A stretch of DNA of 40,833 bases from Gammaproteobacteria bacterium (GTDB lineage Bacteria > Pseudomonadota > Gammaproteobacteria > Pseudomonadales > Cellvibrionaceae). Positions 1 through 8,275 of this stretch are shown piece after piece. Location of the stretch: contig JAGKWO010000044.1 of assembly GCA_021151835.1 (NCBI GenBank), positions 1-40,833 on the forward strand, in the 5' to 3' direction. A program made the translations under genes and the position numbers. How positions within the stretch are numbered: the first letter of the stretch is position 1; each line of letters starts with the position of its first letter. The notes below the pieces were generated by a model. It saw nothing but the letters and a program-made list of their open reading frames with translations. It was not told the DNA's origin and ran no database searches.

Positions 1-1
1 G

Positions 2-2185
2 CTGATGCAATCCTGGGCCGATGGCGAGTGGTTCACCAGCAAGCCAAAAGTTGCCGAGAGCACCAAGCTCACCGTATTCAAAGTCACCGGTGAAACCAAT
101 ACCGATGACCTGTCACCGGCACCTGATGCCTGGTCACGCCCTGATATCCCGCTGCACGCCCTGGCTATGTTCAAGATGGCGCGCGACGGCATTACCCCCG
201 ATCAACCCGGTTCAATCGGCCCGATTAAACAAATCGAAGCACTGAAAACCAAAGGTTTCCCACTGGTATTTGTGGGCGACGTGGTGGGCACCGGCTCTTC
301 ACGTAAGTCAGCGACCAACTCTGTGCTATGGTTCATCGGTGATGACATTCCCGGTGTACCTAACAAGCGCACCGGTGGTGTGTGTATCGGTGGCAAAGTC
401 GCCCCGATTTTCTACAACACCATGGAAGACGCCGGCGCCCTCGTATTCGAAGCCCCCGTCGACAACCTGAATATGGGCGACGTAATTGAAATTCGCCCGT
501 ATGAAGGGAAAATCCTGAACGGCGAAACCGGTGCAGTCATTTCTGAATTTGAATTGAAATCCGATGTACTGCTGGACGAAGTTCAAGCCGGTGGCCGTAT
601 CCCATTAATCGTTGGCCGTGGCTTGACCAGCAAAGCGCGCGAATCCCTGGGCCTGCCAGCAAGCGAGCTGTTCCGCTTGCCACAAGCGCCAGTGGATACC
701 GGCAAAGGCTACACCCTGGCCCAGAAAATGGTAGGTAAAGCCTGCGGTACTACCGGCATTCGCCCTGGGACTTACTGTGAGCCGAAGATGACCACTGTAG
801 GTTCACAGGACACTACTGGTCCAATGACCCGCGACGAATTGAAAGATCTCGCCTGCCTGGGCTTCTCTGCTGATTTGACCATGCAGTCTTTCTGTCACAC
901 CGCTGCCTATCCAAAGCCGGTGGATATTGAAACCCAACACACCCTGCCCGACTTCATCATGACCCGCGGCGGCGTTTCCCTGCGTCCGGGCGACGGTATC
1001 ATCCACTCATGGTTGAACCGTATGTTGCTGCCTGACACCGTAGGTACCGGTGGCGACTCACACACCCGCTTCCCGATCGGTATTTCCTTCCCGGCAGGCT
1101 CAGGCCTGGTTGCGTTTGCCGCCGCGACCGGTGTTATGCCGCTGGATATGCCGGAATCTGTTCTGGTTCGCTTCAAAGGCGAATTGCAGCCTGGTATCAC
1201 CCTGCGCGACCTGGTTAACGCCATTCCGCTGTACGCCATCAAGCAAGGTTTGTTGACCGTAGAGAAGAAAGGCAAGAAGAACATTTTCTCCGGTCGCATC
1301 CTGGAAGTTGAAGGCTTGCCGAACCTGAAAGTAGAACAAGCGTTTGAAATCTCTGACGCATCGGCAGAGCGCTCAGCAGCCGGCTGTACTATCAAGCTCG
1401 ACAAAGAACCGATCATTGAATACCTGAAATCCAACATCACAATGCTGCGCTGGATGATCGAACAAGGTTACGGCGACGTTCGCACCATTGAGCGTCGCGC
1501 ACGCAAAATGGAAGAGTGGCTGGCTAACCCGGTATTGATGGAAGCAGATGCGGATGCGGAATACGCGGCGATTATCGACATCGACCTGGCAGATATCAAA
1601 GAACCAATCCTTGCCTGCCCGAACGATCCGGATGACGTAAAAGTATTGTCTGAAGTCCAGGGCGACAAGATCGATGAAGTCTTTATCGGTTCCTGTATGA
1701 CCAACATTGGCCACTTCCGCGCGGCGGGTAAATTGCTGGCTGCAACCAAAGATGCACTGACTACCCGCTTGTGGATTGCCCCACCGACCAAGATGGATGC
1801 GCATCAATTGATGGAAGAAGGTTACTACAGCATCTATGGCGTAAAAGGTGCCCGCACCGAAATGCCAGGCTGCTCACTGTGTATGGGTAACCAGGCGCGT
1901 GTGGCGAAAAACTCCACTGTGGTATCTACCTCTACCCGTAACTTCCCTAACCGCTTGGGTGAAGGTGCGAATGTGTACCTGGCGTCTGCTGAACTGGCGG
2001 CTATCGCTGCTGTACTCGGCAAACTGCCAACGCCAGAGGAATACCTGAGCTACGCACAAAAGATCGACAGCATGTCTGCTGATATTTATCGCTACCTCAA
2101 CTTCAACGAAATTGAGAGCTATCAAAACGCTGCCAACGAAGGCAAGCGCATTGCGGCGGTAGAAATCCAGACTGTTGCGGTGTAA
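2..2185 (+). CDS. acnB: Aconitate hydratase B, 5'-truncated by the window edge
   Basis: This is bifunctional aconitase 2/2-methylisocitrate dehydratase, a cytosolic TCA-cycle [4Fe-4S] enzyme. The frame is open from base 2, so the gene begins outside the window. About 727 codons are visible against about 865 in Escherichia coli AcnB, so roughly 140 N-terminal residues (the HEAT-like domain) are missing. The visible start (MQSWADGEWF) aligns with an internal part of AcnB and is not a real start. Numbering from the first visible Met, the cluster ligands are Cys564 (GSCMTNIGHFRAAG) and Cys623/Cys626 (PGCSLCMGNQ). Motifs such as VGTGSSRKSATNSV, PDTVGTGGDSHTRFP and STSTRNFPNR are intact. Nothing suggests damage apart from the edge. 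It is unrelated to the flagellar genes and is transcribed towards them. Confidence 0.97.
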   Translation: MMQSWADGEWFTSKPKVAESTKLTVFKVTGETNTDDLSPAPDAWSRPDIPLHALAMFKMARDGITPDQPGSIGPIKQIEALKTKGFPLVFVGDVVGTGSSRKSATNSVLWFIGDDIPGVPNKRTGGVCIGGKVAPIFYNTMEDAGALVFEAPVDNLNMGDVIEIRPYEGKILNGETGAVISEFELKSDVLLDEVQAGGRIPLIVGRGLTSKARESLGLPASELFRLPQAPVDTGKGYTLAQKMVGKACGTTGIRPGTYCEPKMTTVGSQDTTGPMTRDELKDLACLGFSADLTMQSFCHTAAYPKPVDIETQHTLPDFIMTRGGVSLRPGDGIIHSWLNRMLLPDTVGTGGDSHTRFPIGISFPAGSGLVAFAAATGVMPLDMPESVLVRFKGELQPGITLRDLVNAIPLYAIKQGLLTVEKKGKKNIFSGRILEVEGLPNLKVEQAFEISDASAERSAAGCTIKLDKEPIIEYLKSNITMLRWMIEQGYGDVRTIERRARKMEEWLANPVLMEADADAEYAAIIDIDLADIKEPILACPNDPDDVKVLSEVQGDKIDEVFIGSCMTNIGHFRAAGKLLAATKDALTTRLWIAPPTKMDAHQLMEEGYYSIYGVKGARTEMPGCSLCMGNQARVAKNSTVVSTSTRNFPNRLGEGANVYLASAELAAIAAVLGKLPTPEEYLSYAQKIDSMSADIYRYLNFNEIESYQNAANEGKRIAAVEIQTVAV

Positions 2186-2212
2186 TTCGCTCTTGTCATT
2201 AATCAAGCGTTG

Positions 2213-2249
2213 AATAAAAAAGCCCGCCTCCTGGCGGGCTTTTTTATTC
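2213..2249 (+). terminator. Rho-independent terminator after acnB
   Basis: The arms AGCCCGCC (2221-2228) and GGCGGGCT (2233-2240) pair perfectly around a TCCT loop. A T-run follows on the plus strand and an A-run precedes the stem, so it could also stop minus-strand transcription. It lies 28 bases after the acnB stop. Confidence 0.93.
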
Positions 2250-2253
2250 GGTG

Positions 2254-2279
2254 TAATTTTCTACTTCCGTAGAAAATTA
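2254..2279 (-). repeat. Perfect hairpin with a GGAA tetraloop at the 3' side of the CMP-sugar synthetase gene
   Basis: TAATTTTCTAC (2254-2264) and its exact complement (2269-2279) flank a 4-base loop. Read on the minus strand the loop is C(GGAA)G, a stable GNRA tetraloop. It lies about 80 bases downstream of the minus-strand gene ending at 2358. No T-run follows, so it is more likely an RNA-stabilising or attenuating hairpin than a classic terminator. Confidence 0.55.
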
Positions 2280-2357
2280 TTGGGCTCATCCTGTCAGCAA
2301 AATTTCATCAACCCGTAAATTAAAAAATATTACACCTTGATACTATGGTGAAAATAA

Positions 2358-3035
2358 CTATTGAAAAAGGCGTCGCTCCGCCAGAGCCAAGTCCTCAGCC
2401 GCATCAATTTCCAGGCTGTCTGACAAGGACATCAGGTAAGGGATGATATGTAAACGCGGTATTTTTTCTTCCCGCAGGAAATCATCGACTTTGAAGATGG
2501 TAATTGCATTATTAGGCATGTAGAGCGATGGCAAGTCCTGGCGAGACAAGTAAGGATTATGCTCACCCACCAGCGGATGCAAAAACTCTCCGCCGCTAAC
2601 ATAAGCCCGCATTAATTTGTTACTAATTTCGTAAACGCTTACCAGGCCCCGACACGTAGGGAAATCATTAAATTCTGACAAAGCTTCGCGAATGTGTTTT
2701 GCAGTGCGTAATGGTGATGTTGGTGGCAACAAAATAATAATGTCTTTATCCGCCGGTTTAATACGATGGATAAACTCTCCAATTACCGGGTCTATGGGCG
2801 ATTCATCGCGGGCTAAATGGGGATCGCGTTTAATACGTTCCGCATTATAGTAGTGGGCCACGGATAGAATTTGATCGTCATCTGATGACACAAAAATAGC
2901 ATCAACAACTTCCGAAGAATGGGCTGCCTGAATGGTGTAGGCAATAAGCGGTTGATCAAGCAGAGGGGCGATATTTTTTTGTAGTATACCTTTTGAGCCA
3001 CCGCGCGCAGGGATAAGTGCGAATACCTTTGACAT
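2358..3035 (-). CDS. Acylneuraminate (nonulosonate) cytidylyltransferase family protein
   Basis: A 225-aa NeuA/PseF-type enzyme. This family transfers CMP from CTP to a nonulosonic acid, giving the activated sugar used by glycosyltransferases. The N-terminus carries the family signature IPARGGSKGI with the following KN (residues 8-21). The family-typical LPPTSPLR lies near residue 103 and the acidic SDSLEIDAAEDL near the C-terminus. Length is normal for the single-domain family. It sits directly downstream of fliD on the same strand, with a gap of about 170 bases, and this context suggests modification of flagellin with pseudaminic or legionaminic acid. The sequence alone does not settle the substrate, so no symbol is given. 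Start ATG at 3035, preceded by an AAGG-type ribosome site. Confidence 0.85.
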   Translation of the reverse strand: MSKVFALIPARGGSKGILQKNIAPLLDQPLIAYTIQAAHSSEVVDAIFVSSDDDQILSVAHYYNAERIKRDPHLARDESPIDPVIGEFIHRIKPADKDIIILLPPTSPLRTAKHIREALSEFNDFPTCRGLVSVYEISNKLMRAYVSGGEFLHPLVGEHNPYLSRQDLPSLYMPNNAITIFKVDDFLREEKIPRLHIIPYLMSLSDSLEIDAAEDLALAERRLFQ

Positions 3036-3206
3036 AATCTGTCCAACCTTTGGGGTTTAAAGGTGAAACAGTTATATAGCAAACCTTGAATCAAAGGTCA
3101 CGATGTATCAAAGAACAATAAGTGCTGAAAAAAAAACTGGACATAAGTTATTGAAAAACTGAATCGCCATTCAGTGTTGAATGGCGGCTAATTAGCTGTT
3201 GTTCAA

Positions 3207-5264
3207 TTAATTCTTCGCTGTAAATGGCAAGCGATCCAAAATACCATCCAGGAAATCGCCGGTGGAGTTAAGCGAACGGACAATGGATTCCATTGCCTGG
3301 AATTGTGACATGAGGCGCGCGCGATAAGCGTCACTACGACGATTCAATGCAGTTTCATCATCCTCAACTTTTTTAATATCTTTGGTAATAGTAGTTTCAC
3401 GATCCTTGATTACACCGGAAGATTTCAGGAAGTCATTTACCAGATTCGACAAGCCACCCGCCAAACCGCGCGAGAAGGTAATTTTTCCTCCTGTTGCGCC
3501 AGGTTGCACAGTCATACTCAAACCTTCCGCATCAGTGCCCAATGCCGGCAAGAGTACGTTGCCATAACCAAACGCAGCTTTTCCGGCAACGGTTCCGCCC
3601 ACATCTGTACCTGCGGTTCCAGTGCCAACACTGATTCCCAAATCGGCCATATCGCTAGACACCGCCGTAAATTCCACCTTACTGGTGCTGCCATAGGAAT
3701 CGGAAGTAAAAACCAGTTTTCCGGCATCTACACTCACCGCAACAGTAGATTTAACTTCTTTCAAGCTGCTATCGAGATTAATAAGACTTTGAATATCAGC
3801 AGCCAATTCTCCTGCTGTGGCGTAGGTTTTTCCGGCAGGAATTGTGATCACTGACGTTTCAGTACCATCTAATTTAACCTTGAAGTTGTAATCTTTCCCG
3901 GTAGTGTCCAGTGGAAAAGTTATCGCCATGGCCGCGCCAGTATTTTTTCCTTTGGATGGCTGTTGAGTAATAACTACATCATAGGTGCCGGGCTTACTTT
4001 GTGCGGTGTATTTTGTTAATTCGATATTAGCGGCGCTTGACGTTTTTTTCGGGACAAATAAATCACGCACCAGGTCGTAGTGTTTATCAATTGCCGCACG
4101 AAAGCCGGTATTTTCTTCCGCTTCAACAATTTTCAACGAGCCATCACGCTCAGTGCGAATACCCAGGCTCGATAGCGCTGTAAAACCATCCGCCAATCCG
4201 GGAACAGCGCTGGACAAAAAATTACGGATACCCTGGGTTAAATTCTTGGCAAGCGGGTCCGTTTTCAAACTACCAAAATCTTTTAACTCGGAATCGAAAC
4301 CGGTGAGCTTTTCAACTTCTGTTTTAAACGTGTTATAAGCTGTCACAAAATCGCGAATCGCTTTTTCACCAACTGATTTATCTTCATTGATTGAAATACT
4401 CACGGTTTCCGTTAATGATGCACCAAATAAATCAAACTCCAAACCATCGATAACATCTTTAATCTGGTTGGATTCGCGACTGACTAACAAACCGTTCACA
4501 CGCACCTTTGCATCCAGGCCTTCTTGTTGCTGGGTCATATTGCGTGTTGTTTCGTTGAAATTAAATTTGGCCAAACCCAACGCACCGGCATCCTCTGTGG
4601 CGGTGATTTCAATTTCATTTTTCGCGCCGGATTTGGAAGTCAGCAACAAGCGGTAAGAACCGCCATCGCCAACAATACTCGCCGATACCCCGATACCCGC
4701 TTTGTTAATGGCATCGCGCAAACCGGTCAGGGAATTATTGCTGTCATCGATAGTAATGGTCGCACCGGCAGATTTGGACGAATCTACTTCAAAGTCATTT
4801 AAGGCTGAATTCCATTCACCCAAGCGAATAACCAGTTTCCCTTTACCAATAGGATCGGTCATTGAACCGAATGTGCCCGAGCTTATGGATTGCGATTGTG
4901 CAACCTGCTCGACTTTTAATTGATAAGCACCCGCCGCCGCTTTAGCGTCCAGCTTGGTGATACTGAGCAGTTTGGTGTCAGGAACCGAAAGTGATTTGGC
5001 ATTAAAGGTATCCGAGCTGCCTAGCGCCGCCGCCGCTGCCTCAAGCTTCGATAACGAACTGCGCATCAAGCCGTAATCGGAAATCTGGGTTTCCAGTAAG
5101 GTTTTTTTCGCAGTCAGGCGATCCGCTTGTACTTTTTTGTTGGCTTCTGTCAGTTGATCCGCGAGCTTATTGGTATCAATGCCAGAACCGGTCCCCAAAG
5201 CACTAATGATGCTTGAACCGGTTGATGCATTATTGTTGGTTGAACTCGTTGTACTGCTCACCAT
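3207..5264 (-). CDS. fliD: Flagellar hook-associated protein 2 (filament cap)
   Basis: FliD forms the pentameric cap under which flagellin subunits polymerise. The protein has 685 aa from ATG 5264, chosen because GGAGG lies just upstream; a GTG at 5276 is in frame but contains that ribosome site. The N-terminus has the family pattern GTGSGIDTNKLADQL followed by a coiled coil (QADRLTAKKTLLETQISDYGLMRSSLSKLEAAA). The C-terminus has the matching helix (ITKDIKKVEDDETALNRRSDAYRARLMSQFQAMESIVRSLNS) that packs against it. At 685 aa it is about 200 residues longer than enterobacterial FliD, the extra length lying in the middle. No fliS follows it, unlike in Pseudomonas. A good sigma-28 promoter lies 39 bases upstream. 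Confidence 0.95.
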   Translation of the reverse strand: MVSSTTSSTNNNASTGSSIISALGTGSGIDTNKLADQLTEANKKVQADRLTAKKTLLETQISDYGLMRSSLSKLEAAAAALGSSDTFNAKSLSVPDTKLLSITKLDAKAAAGAYQLKVEQVAQSQSISSGTFGSMTDPIGKGKLVIRLGEWNSALNDFEVDSSKSAGATITIDDSNNSLTGLRDAINKAGIGVSASIVGDGGSYRLLLTSKSGAKNEIEITATEDAGALGLAKFNFNETTRNMTQQQEGLDAKVRVNGLLVSRESNQIKDVIDGLEFDLFGASLTETVSISINEDKSVGEKAIRDFVTAYNTFKTEVEKLTGFDSELKDFGSLKTDPLAKNLTQGIRNFLSSAVPGLADGFTALSSLGIRTERDGSLKIVEAEENTGFRAAIDKHYDLVRDLFVPKKTSSAANIELTKYTAQSKPGTYDVVITQQPSKGKNTGAAMAITFPLDTTGKDYNFKVKLDGTETSVITIPAGKTYATAGELAADIQSLINLDSSLKEVKSTVAVSVDAGKLVFTSDSYGSTSKVEFTAVSSDMADLGISVGTGTAGTDVGGTVAGKAAFGYGNVLLPALGTDAEGLSMTVQPGATGGKITFSRGLAGGLSNLVNDFLKSSGVIKDRETTITKDIKKVEDDETALNRRSDAYRARLMSQFQAMESIVRSLNSTGDFLDGILDRLPFTAKN

Positions 5265-5302
5265 GGATACCTCCACGCCATAAAATTACCGCTTACCCAA
5301 CG

Positions 5303-5329
5303 TTAGCGGCAACTCATGGGTAAACTTTA
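5303..5329 (-). promoter_or_regulatory. Sigma-28 (FliA) promoter of fliD
   Basis: On the minus strand it reads TAAAGTTT-N11-GCCGCTAA, one mismatch from the consensus TAAAGTTT-N11-GCCGATAA. It lies about 40 bases before the fliD ATG at 5264, so fliD should be expressed with the late genes once FlgM is exported. Confidence 0.82.
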
Positions 5330-5448
5330 GCCGGTTTTGCCGCTTTATTTAGAAAAAATGCCTATGTAAGCAGACCAGAGCATAAACCGGGCCAATGCCT
5401 GGTAAAAATTCCCCGAATCCAGACAATGAGTAGGCGCTAACTGATTGA

Positions 5449-8097
5449 TTATTCAAGAATTGGTACAGTAAAGAAGAACGTCGTGCCCTCCCGTTCCACC
5501 GAGCGGTAGTCAATTTTCCCCCCAAAACGCTCAACAATCGCTTTGGTAATACTCAAGCCTAGCCCGGTACCATCACGCCGTTTGGTGTCGGAAGAGTCCA
5601 CCTGTGCAAATTTACGAAAAATTCGTTGCCGGAAATCCGATGGGATTCCCTGCCCTTCATCGATCACTGAAATCTTGAAGTAACGGCTTTCGCGTTCAAG
5701 GTTAACCCTGACCTTTCCCCCCAAATGGGAATATTTGATGGCATTTGATAACAGGTTGGACATTACCTGTAAAAAACGATCAGCATCCAGGCTGGCATGC
5801 AATTCGTGTAAAGAACTATCGATATCATCAAGGACCAGCTCAACCCCGTAGCGCGCAGAGTATCCCTGGTTTTGTTCAACTGACTGTTTAAGCAACGGAT
5901 AAATAGCAATCCGCTGGTTATTTAACTGGACATTACCGAACTCCAGCTTATCAATGTCCAAAATATCGTTGACTAACCGGGCAAGGCGATCAGCATTATT
6001 ATTCGCGATGACCAGCAAATCCCTGGTACGCAATTCAAGCGCGCCCAGATCACCGCTCAATACAATACCAAGCGCCCCTTTGATTGACGTTAACGGGGTG
6101 CGCAATTCATGACTGACCGTGGAAATAAATTCATTTTTAAGCCGATCCACTTTTCGTTTTGCCGTAGCGTCATGGACCATGATGGTGAAAAATTTTTGGT
6201 CCTGCAGCTCAACCGGACTCATACTTAATTCAATCGGTAACTCACTGCCATCACTGCGAACCCCGACACTTTCTTGCCAACTGATACTCGGTAGATCAAC
6301 ACCACTCTCCCCGAATAATTTTCCCAGCGACGGAATAAGATCACCTAATGTCAGGTTAAGTAATGAATCAACGGTATAACCAAATAAATGTATTGCTGCA
6401 GGATTGGTTTTGGTGATCCTGCCCTGAGCATCAACGACAAGAATGGACTCCATCGCGTGCTCAAGAATCGCTGCCAACTCTTTGGTACGCTGTTCAACCA
6501 AATCACGCACATGCTGGGTGCGCCCGGTAATTAGCAACAAAAATCCGCCCAGGAAACTGCAAAACAACAGCCCGCCCGCCAGTACAAACCAGGACTGCAA
6601 ACTACGATGTTCCAGCAGGAAAGTTTCCGAGGGAATAATGCTAACCAGCAAACGCCGACCGCCAAATGAAAGCTCGGTTTTTATTTCCAGAGTGCGCGCG
6701 TAAGCAGAATTCTCTTCAGCGAGTGACGTAAAAAAAATTGCCGGATTAGCCATGTCAGTGATATCAGTGATAGTTATTTCAAAATCACTGGCAATAAATC
6801 CACTGAGCGCCGGTGGAATTAATTCATTGATGCGCACAATGGCGGTCGCATATCCTTCCAGCGCTTGTTGCCGTTCGGCGGCGGTAGAGGGATTATCGAC
6901 ACCGTTATAAACAGGATAAAAAACAATAATTCCGCGCGTGGAACGCGCATCATTTAATAATTGCAAAGGCGCAGTCATTGCCAGGTTACCGGTATCGCGC
7001 GCACGAATCTGGGCGGCCGCGCGAGCGGGTTCAATGCCTACCTCAATCCCCACCAAGGTCCGGTTTTCCTGCCAGGGTTCAACATAGGTTATTACTGTGT
7101 ACCCGGCGCGAATCGGTGCGGTTTGATAAGTATCTGCTCCGGCCTTTTCCCTGATCTGGAAATTCTCATAACCTTGCGCGCGCATTTCCTGTTCAAAAGC
7201 CGCGCGATCTTCCTGGCGAATGTACTTGTTCCAGGAAACGCCTTTGACGCCTTTTATTCCGGGAATAACATTTTTGACATAGGCCGCAAATTCACTACGG
7301 GTCACCTGGTCCGATGCGATAAATAAACCACGCAAGGTTGCCAGGGTGTAGGCGAGCGATGACAAATTCGATTCAATTGACGCAGTGATTAATTGGGCTT
7401 GCTGGCGGAAATGATCTTCCAGTTTTCGCTGTTCATTATTGCTGGCGAGAATAAAAACCGTCACAACAACCAAACTGCTGAGCACCATTGGAGCACCCAC
7501 AGTGTAGAGCCGGTTTTGCCAAAAATGGCGCGGGGCTGCAAAAAACACACACATGAGTGGAGTGGCGATTAATACCCCGATCGCATCGCCAATCCACCAG
7601 GTCCACCAGGTAAACAACACTTGCGTGTAGTGGATAACACCATTCAAATAAAGAACCAATGCGCCCCAACTTGCACTTAAACTGGTTGCTATGGGGCCGC
7701 CCAAAATAAAAAATGCAAAAATTTTCCGTTCATCAGTCAACTTGTCAGGGAAACCAATGTAATGGCGAATCAACCAGGCTCCCGCCAAACTGGCAATGGA
7801 ACTCCCCAGCGCAATTTCCGCCGCAATCATCACTACGGGCAGTGACAAGTTCTGGCCTGCGCCAAGAGAAACAGAAACATTTAATAATGTTGACCCAAGG
7901 AAAACACCCCACAACATCGGGGTTCCCCAGATTAATACTGCACCCAATGCAATTCCCATGGGTAGAAACAAACCCGTCACAAATCCCGGTGGGATCGCCA
8001 GAAATAAAGAAAGGCGCCCGGCAATCACATAGGCCAGGGTTAGCCAAAAAATACGTAAGATCCAGACGGTTGCTGATGCGCGCCCGGAATTAGTCAT
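5449..8097 (-). CDS. Membrane sensor histidine kinase (MASE1-CHASE-PAS-HisKA-HATPase)
   Basis: Numbering is from the longer possible start (ATG 8148, 899 aa). Residues about 25-310 are a multi-helix MASE1-like membrane region. A periplasmic CHASE domain follows (about 325-470, e.g. ARDTGNLAMTAPLQL) and then a further membrane helix. A PAS domain (about 580-650, ILEHAMESILVVDAQGRITKTNPAA) precedes HisKA with the phospho-acceptor His680 (VSHELRTPLTSIKG). The C-terminal ATPase has the N-box (NLLSNAIKYSHLGGKV), G1 (DEGQGI) and G2 (GTGLGLSITKAIVERFGG). No receiver domain and no response regulator are adjacent, so it is an orphan kinase. ATG 8097 has an AGG nine bases upstream; ATG 8148 would add 17 residues but has no visible ribosome site. 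It lies between flagellin 1 and fliD on the same strand. The ligand is unknown. Confidence 0.9.
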   Translation of the reverse strand: MTNSGRASATVWILRIFWLTLAYVIAGRLSLFLAIPPGFVTGLFLPMGIALGAVLIWGTPMLWGVFLGSTLLNVSVSLGAGQNLSLPVVMIAAEIALGSSIASLAGAWLIRHYIGFPDKLTDERKIFAFFILGGPIATSLSASWGALVLYLNGVIHYTQVLFTWWTWWIGDAIGVLIATPLMCVFFAAPRHFWQNRLYTVGAPMVLSSLVVVTVFILASNNEQRKLEDHFRQQAQLITASIESNLSSLAYTLATLRGLFIASDQVTRSEFAAYVKNVIPGIKGVKGVSWNKYIRQEDRAAFEQEMRAQGYENFQIREKAGADTYQTAPIRAGYTVITYVEPWQENRTLVGIEVGIEPARAAAQIRARDTGNLAMTAPLQLLNDARSTRGIIVFYPVYNGVDNPSTAAERQQALEGYATAIVRINELIPPALSGFIASDFEITITDITDMANPAIFFTSLAEENSAYARTLEIKTELSFGGRRLLVSIIPSETFLLEHRSLQSWFVLAGGLLFCSFLGGFLLLITGRTQHVRDLVEQRTKELAAILEHAMESILVVDAQGRITKTNPAAIHLFGYTVDSLLNLTLGDLIPSLGKLFGESGVDLPSISWQESVGVRSDGSELPIELSMSPVELQDQKFFTIMVHDATAKRKVDRLKNEFISTVSHELRTPLTSIKGALGIVLSGDLGALELRTRDLLVIANNNADRLARLVNDILDIDKLEFGNVQLNNQRIAIYPLLKQSVEQNQGYSARYGVELVLDDIDSSLHELHASLDADRFLQVMSNLLSNAIKYSHLGGKVRVNLERESRYFKISVIDEGQGIPSDFRQRIFRKFAQVDSSDTKRRDGTGLGLSITKAIVERFGGKIDYRSVEREGTTFFFTVPILE

Positions 8098-8223
8098 TTG
8101 ATAAAGCCTGCATGGATAAAACCCGTCGATATAAAATTTTGAATCCATCGTCAGATTCTTATTCTTGCTTAAGCCTAGCCGATCTTTACCGGTTCATCCT
8201 CCCGCCCCACTTTTAATGGACAT

Positions 8224-8250
8224 AAAAAAACCGCAGCCTGTGCTGCGGTT
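8224..8250 (-). terminator. Terminator of flagellin gene 1
   Basis: AACCGCAGC (8229-8237) and GCTGCGGTT (8242-8250) form a 9-bp stem with a 4-base loop. On the minus strand it is followed by seven T. It starts about 25 bases after the flagellin stop codon. Confidence 0.93.
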
Positions 8251-8275
8251 TTCCAGAAGCGAATGACGATCTAAT

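Noticed and set aside
8150..8200. Sigma-28 promoter for the histidine kinase (TAAAGATC-N11-AGCAAGAA on the minus strand)
   Set aside because: The -10 part matches the consensus at only about half the positions, too weak to report as a feature.
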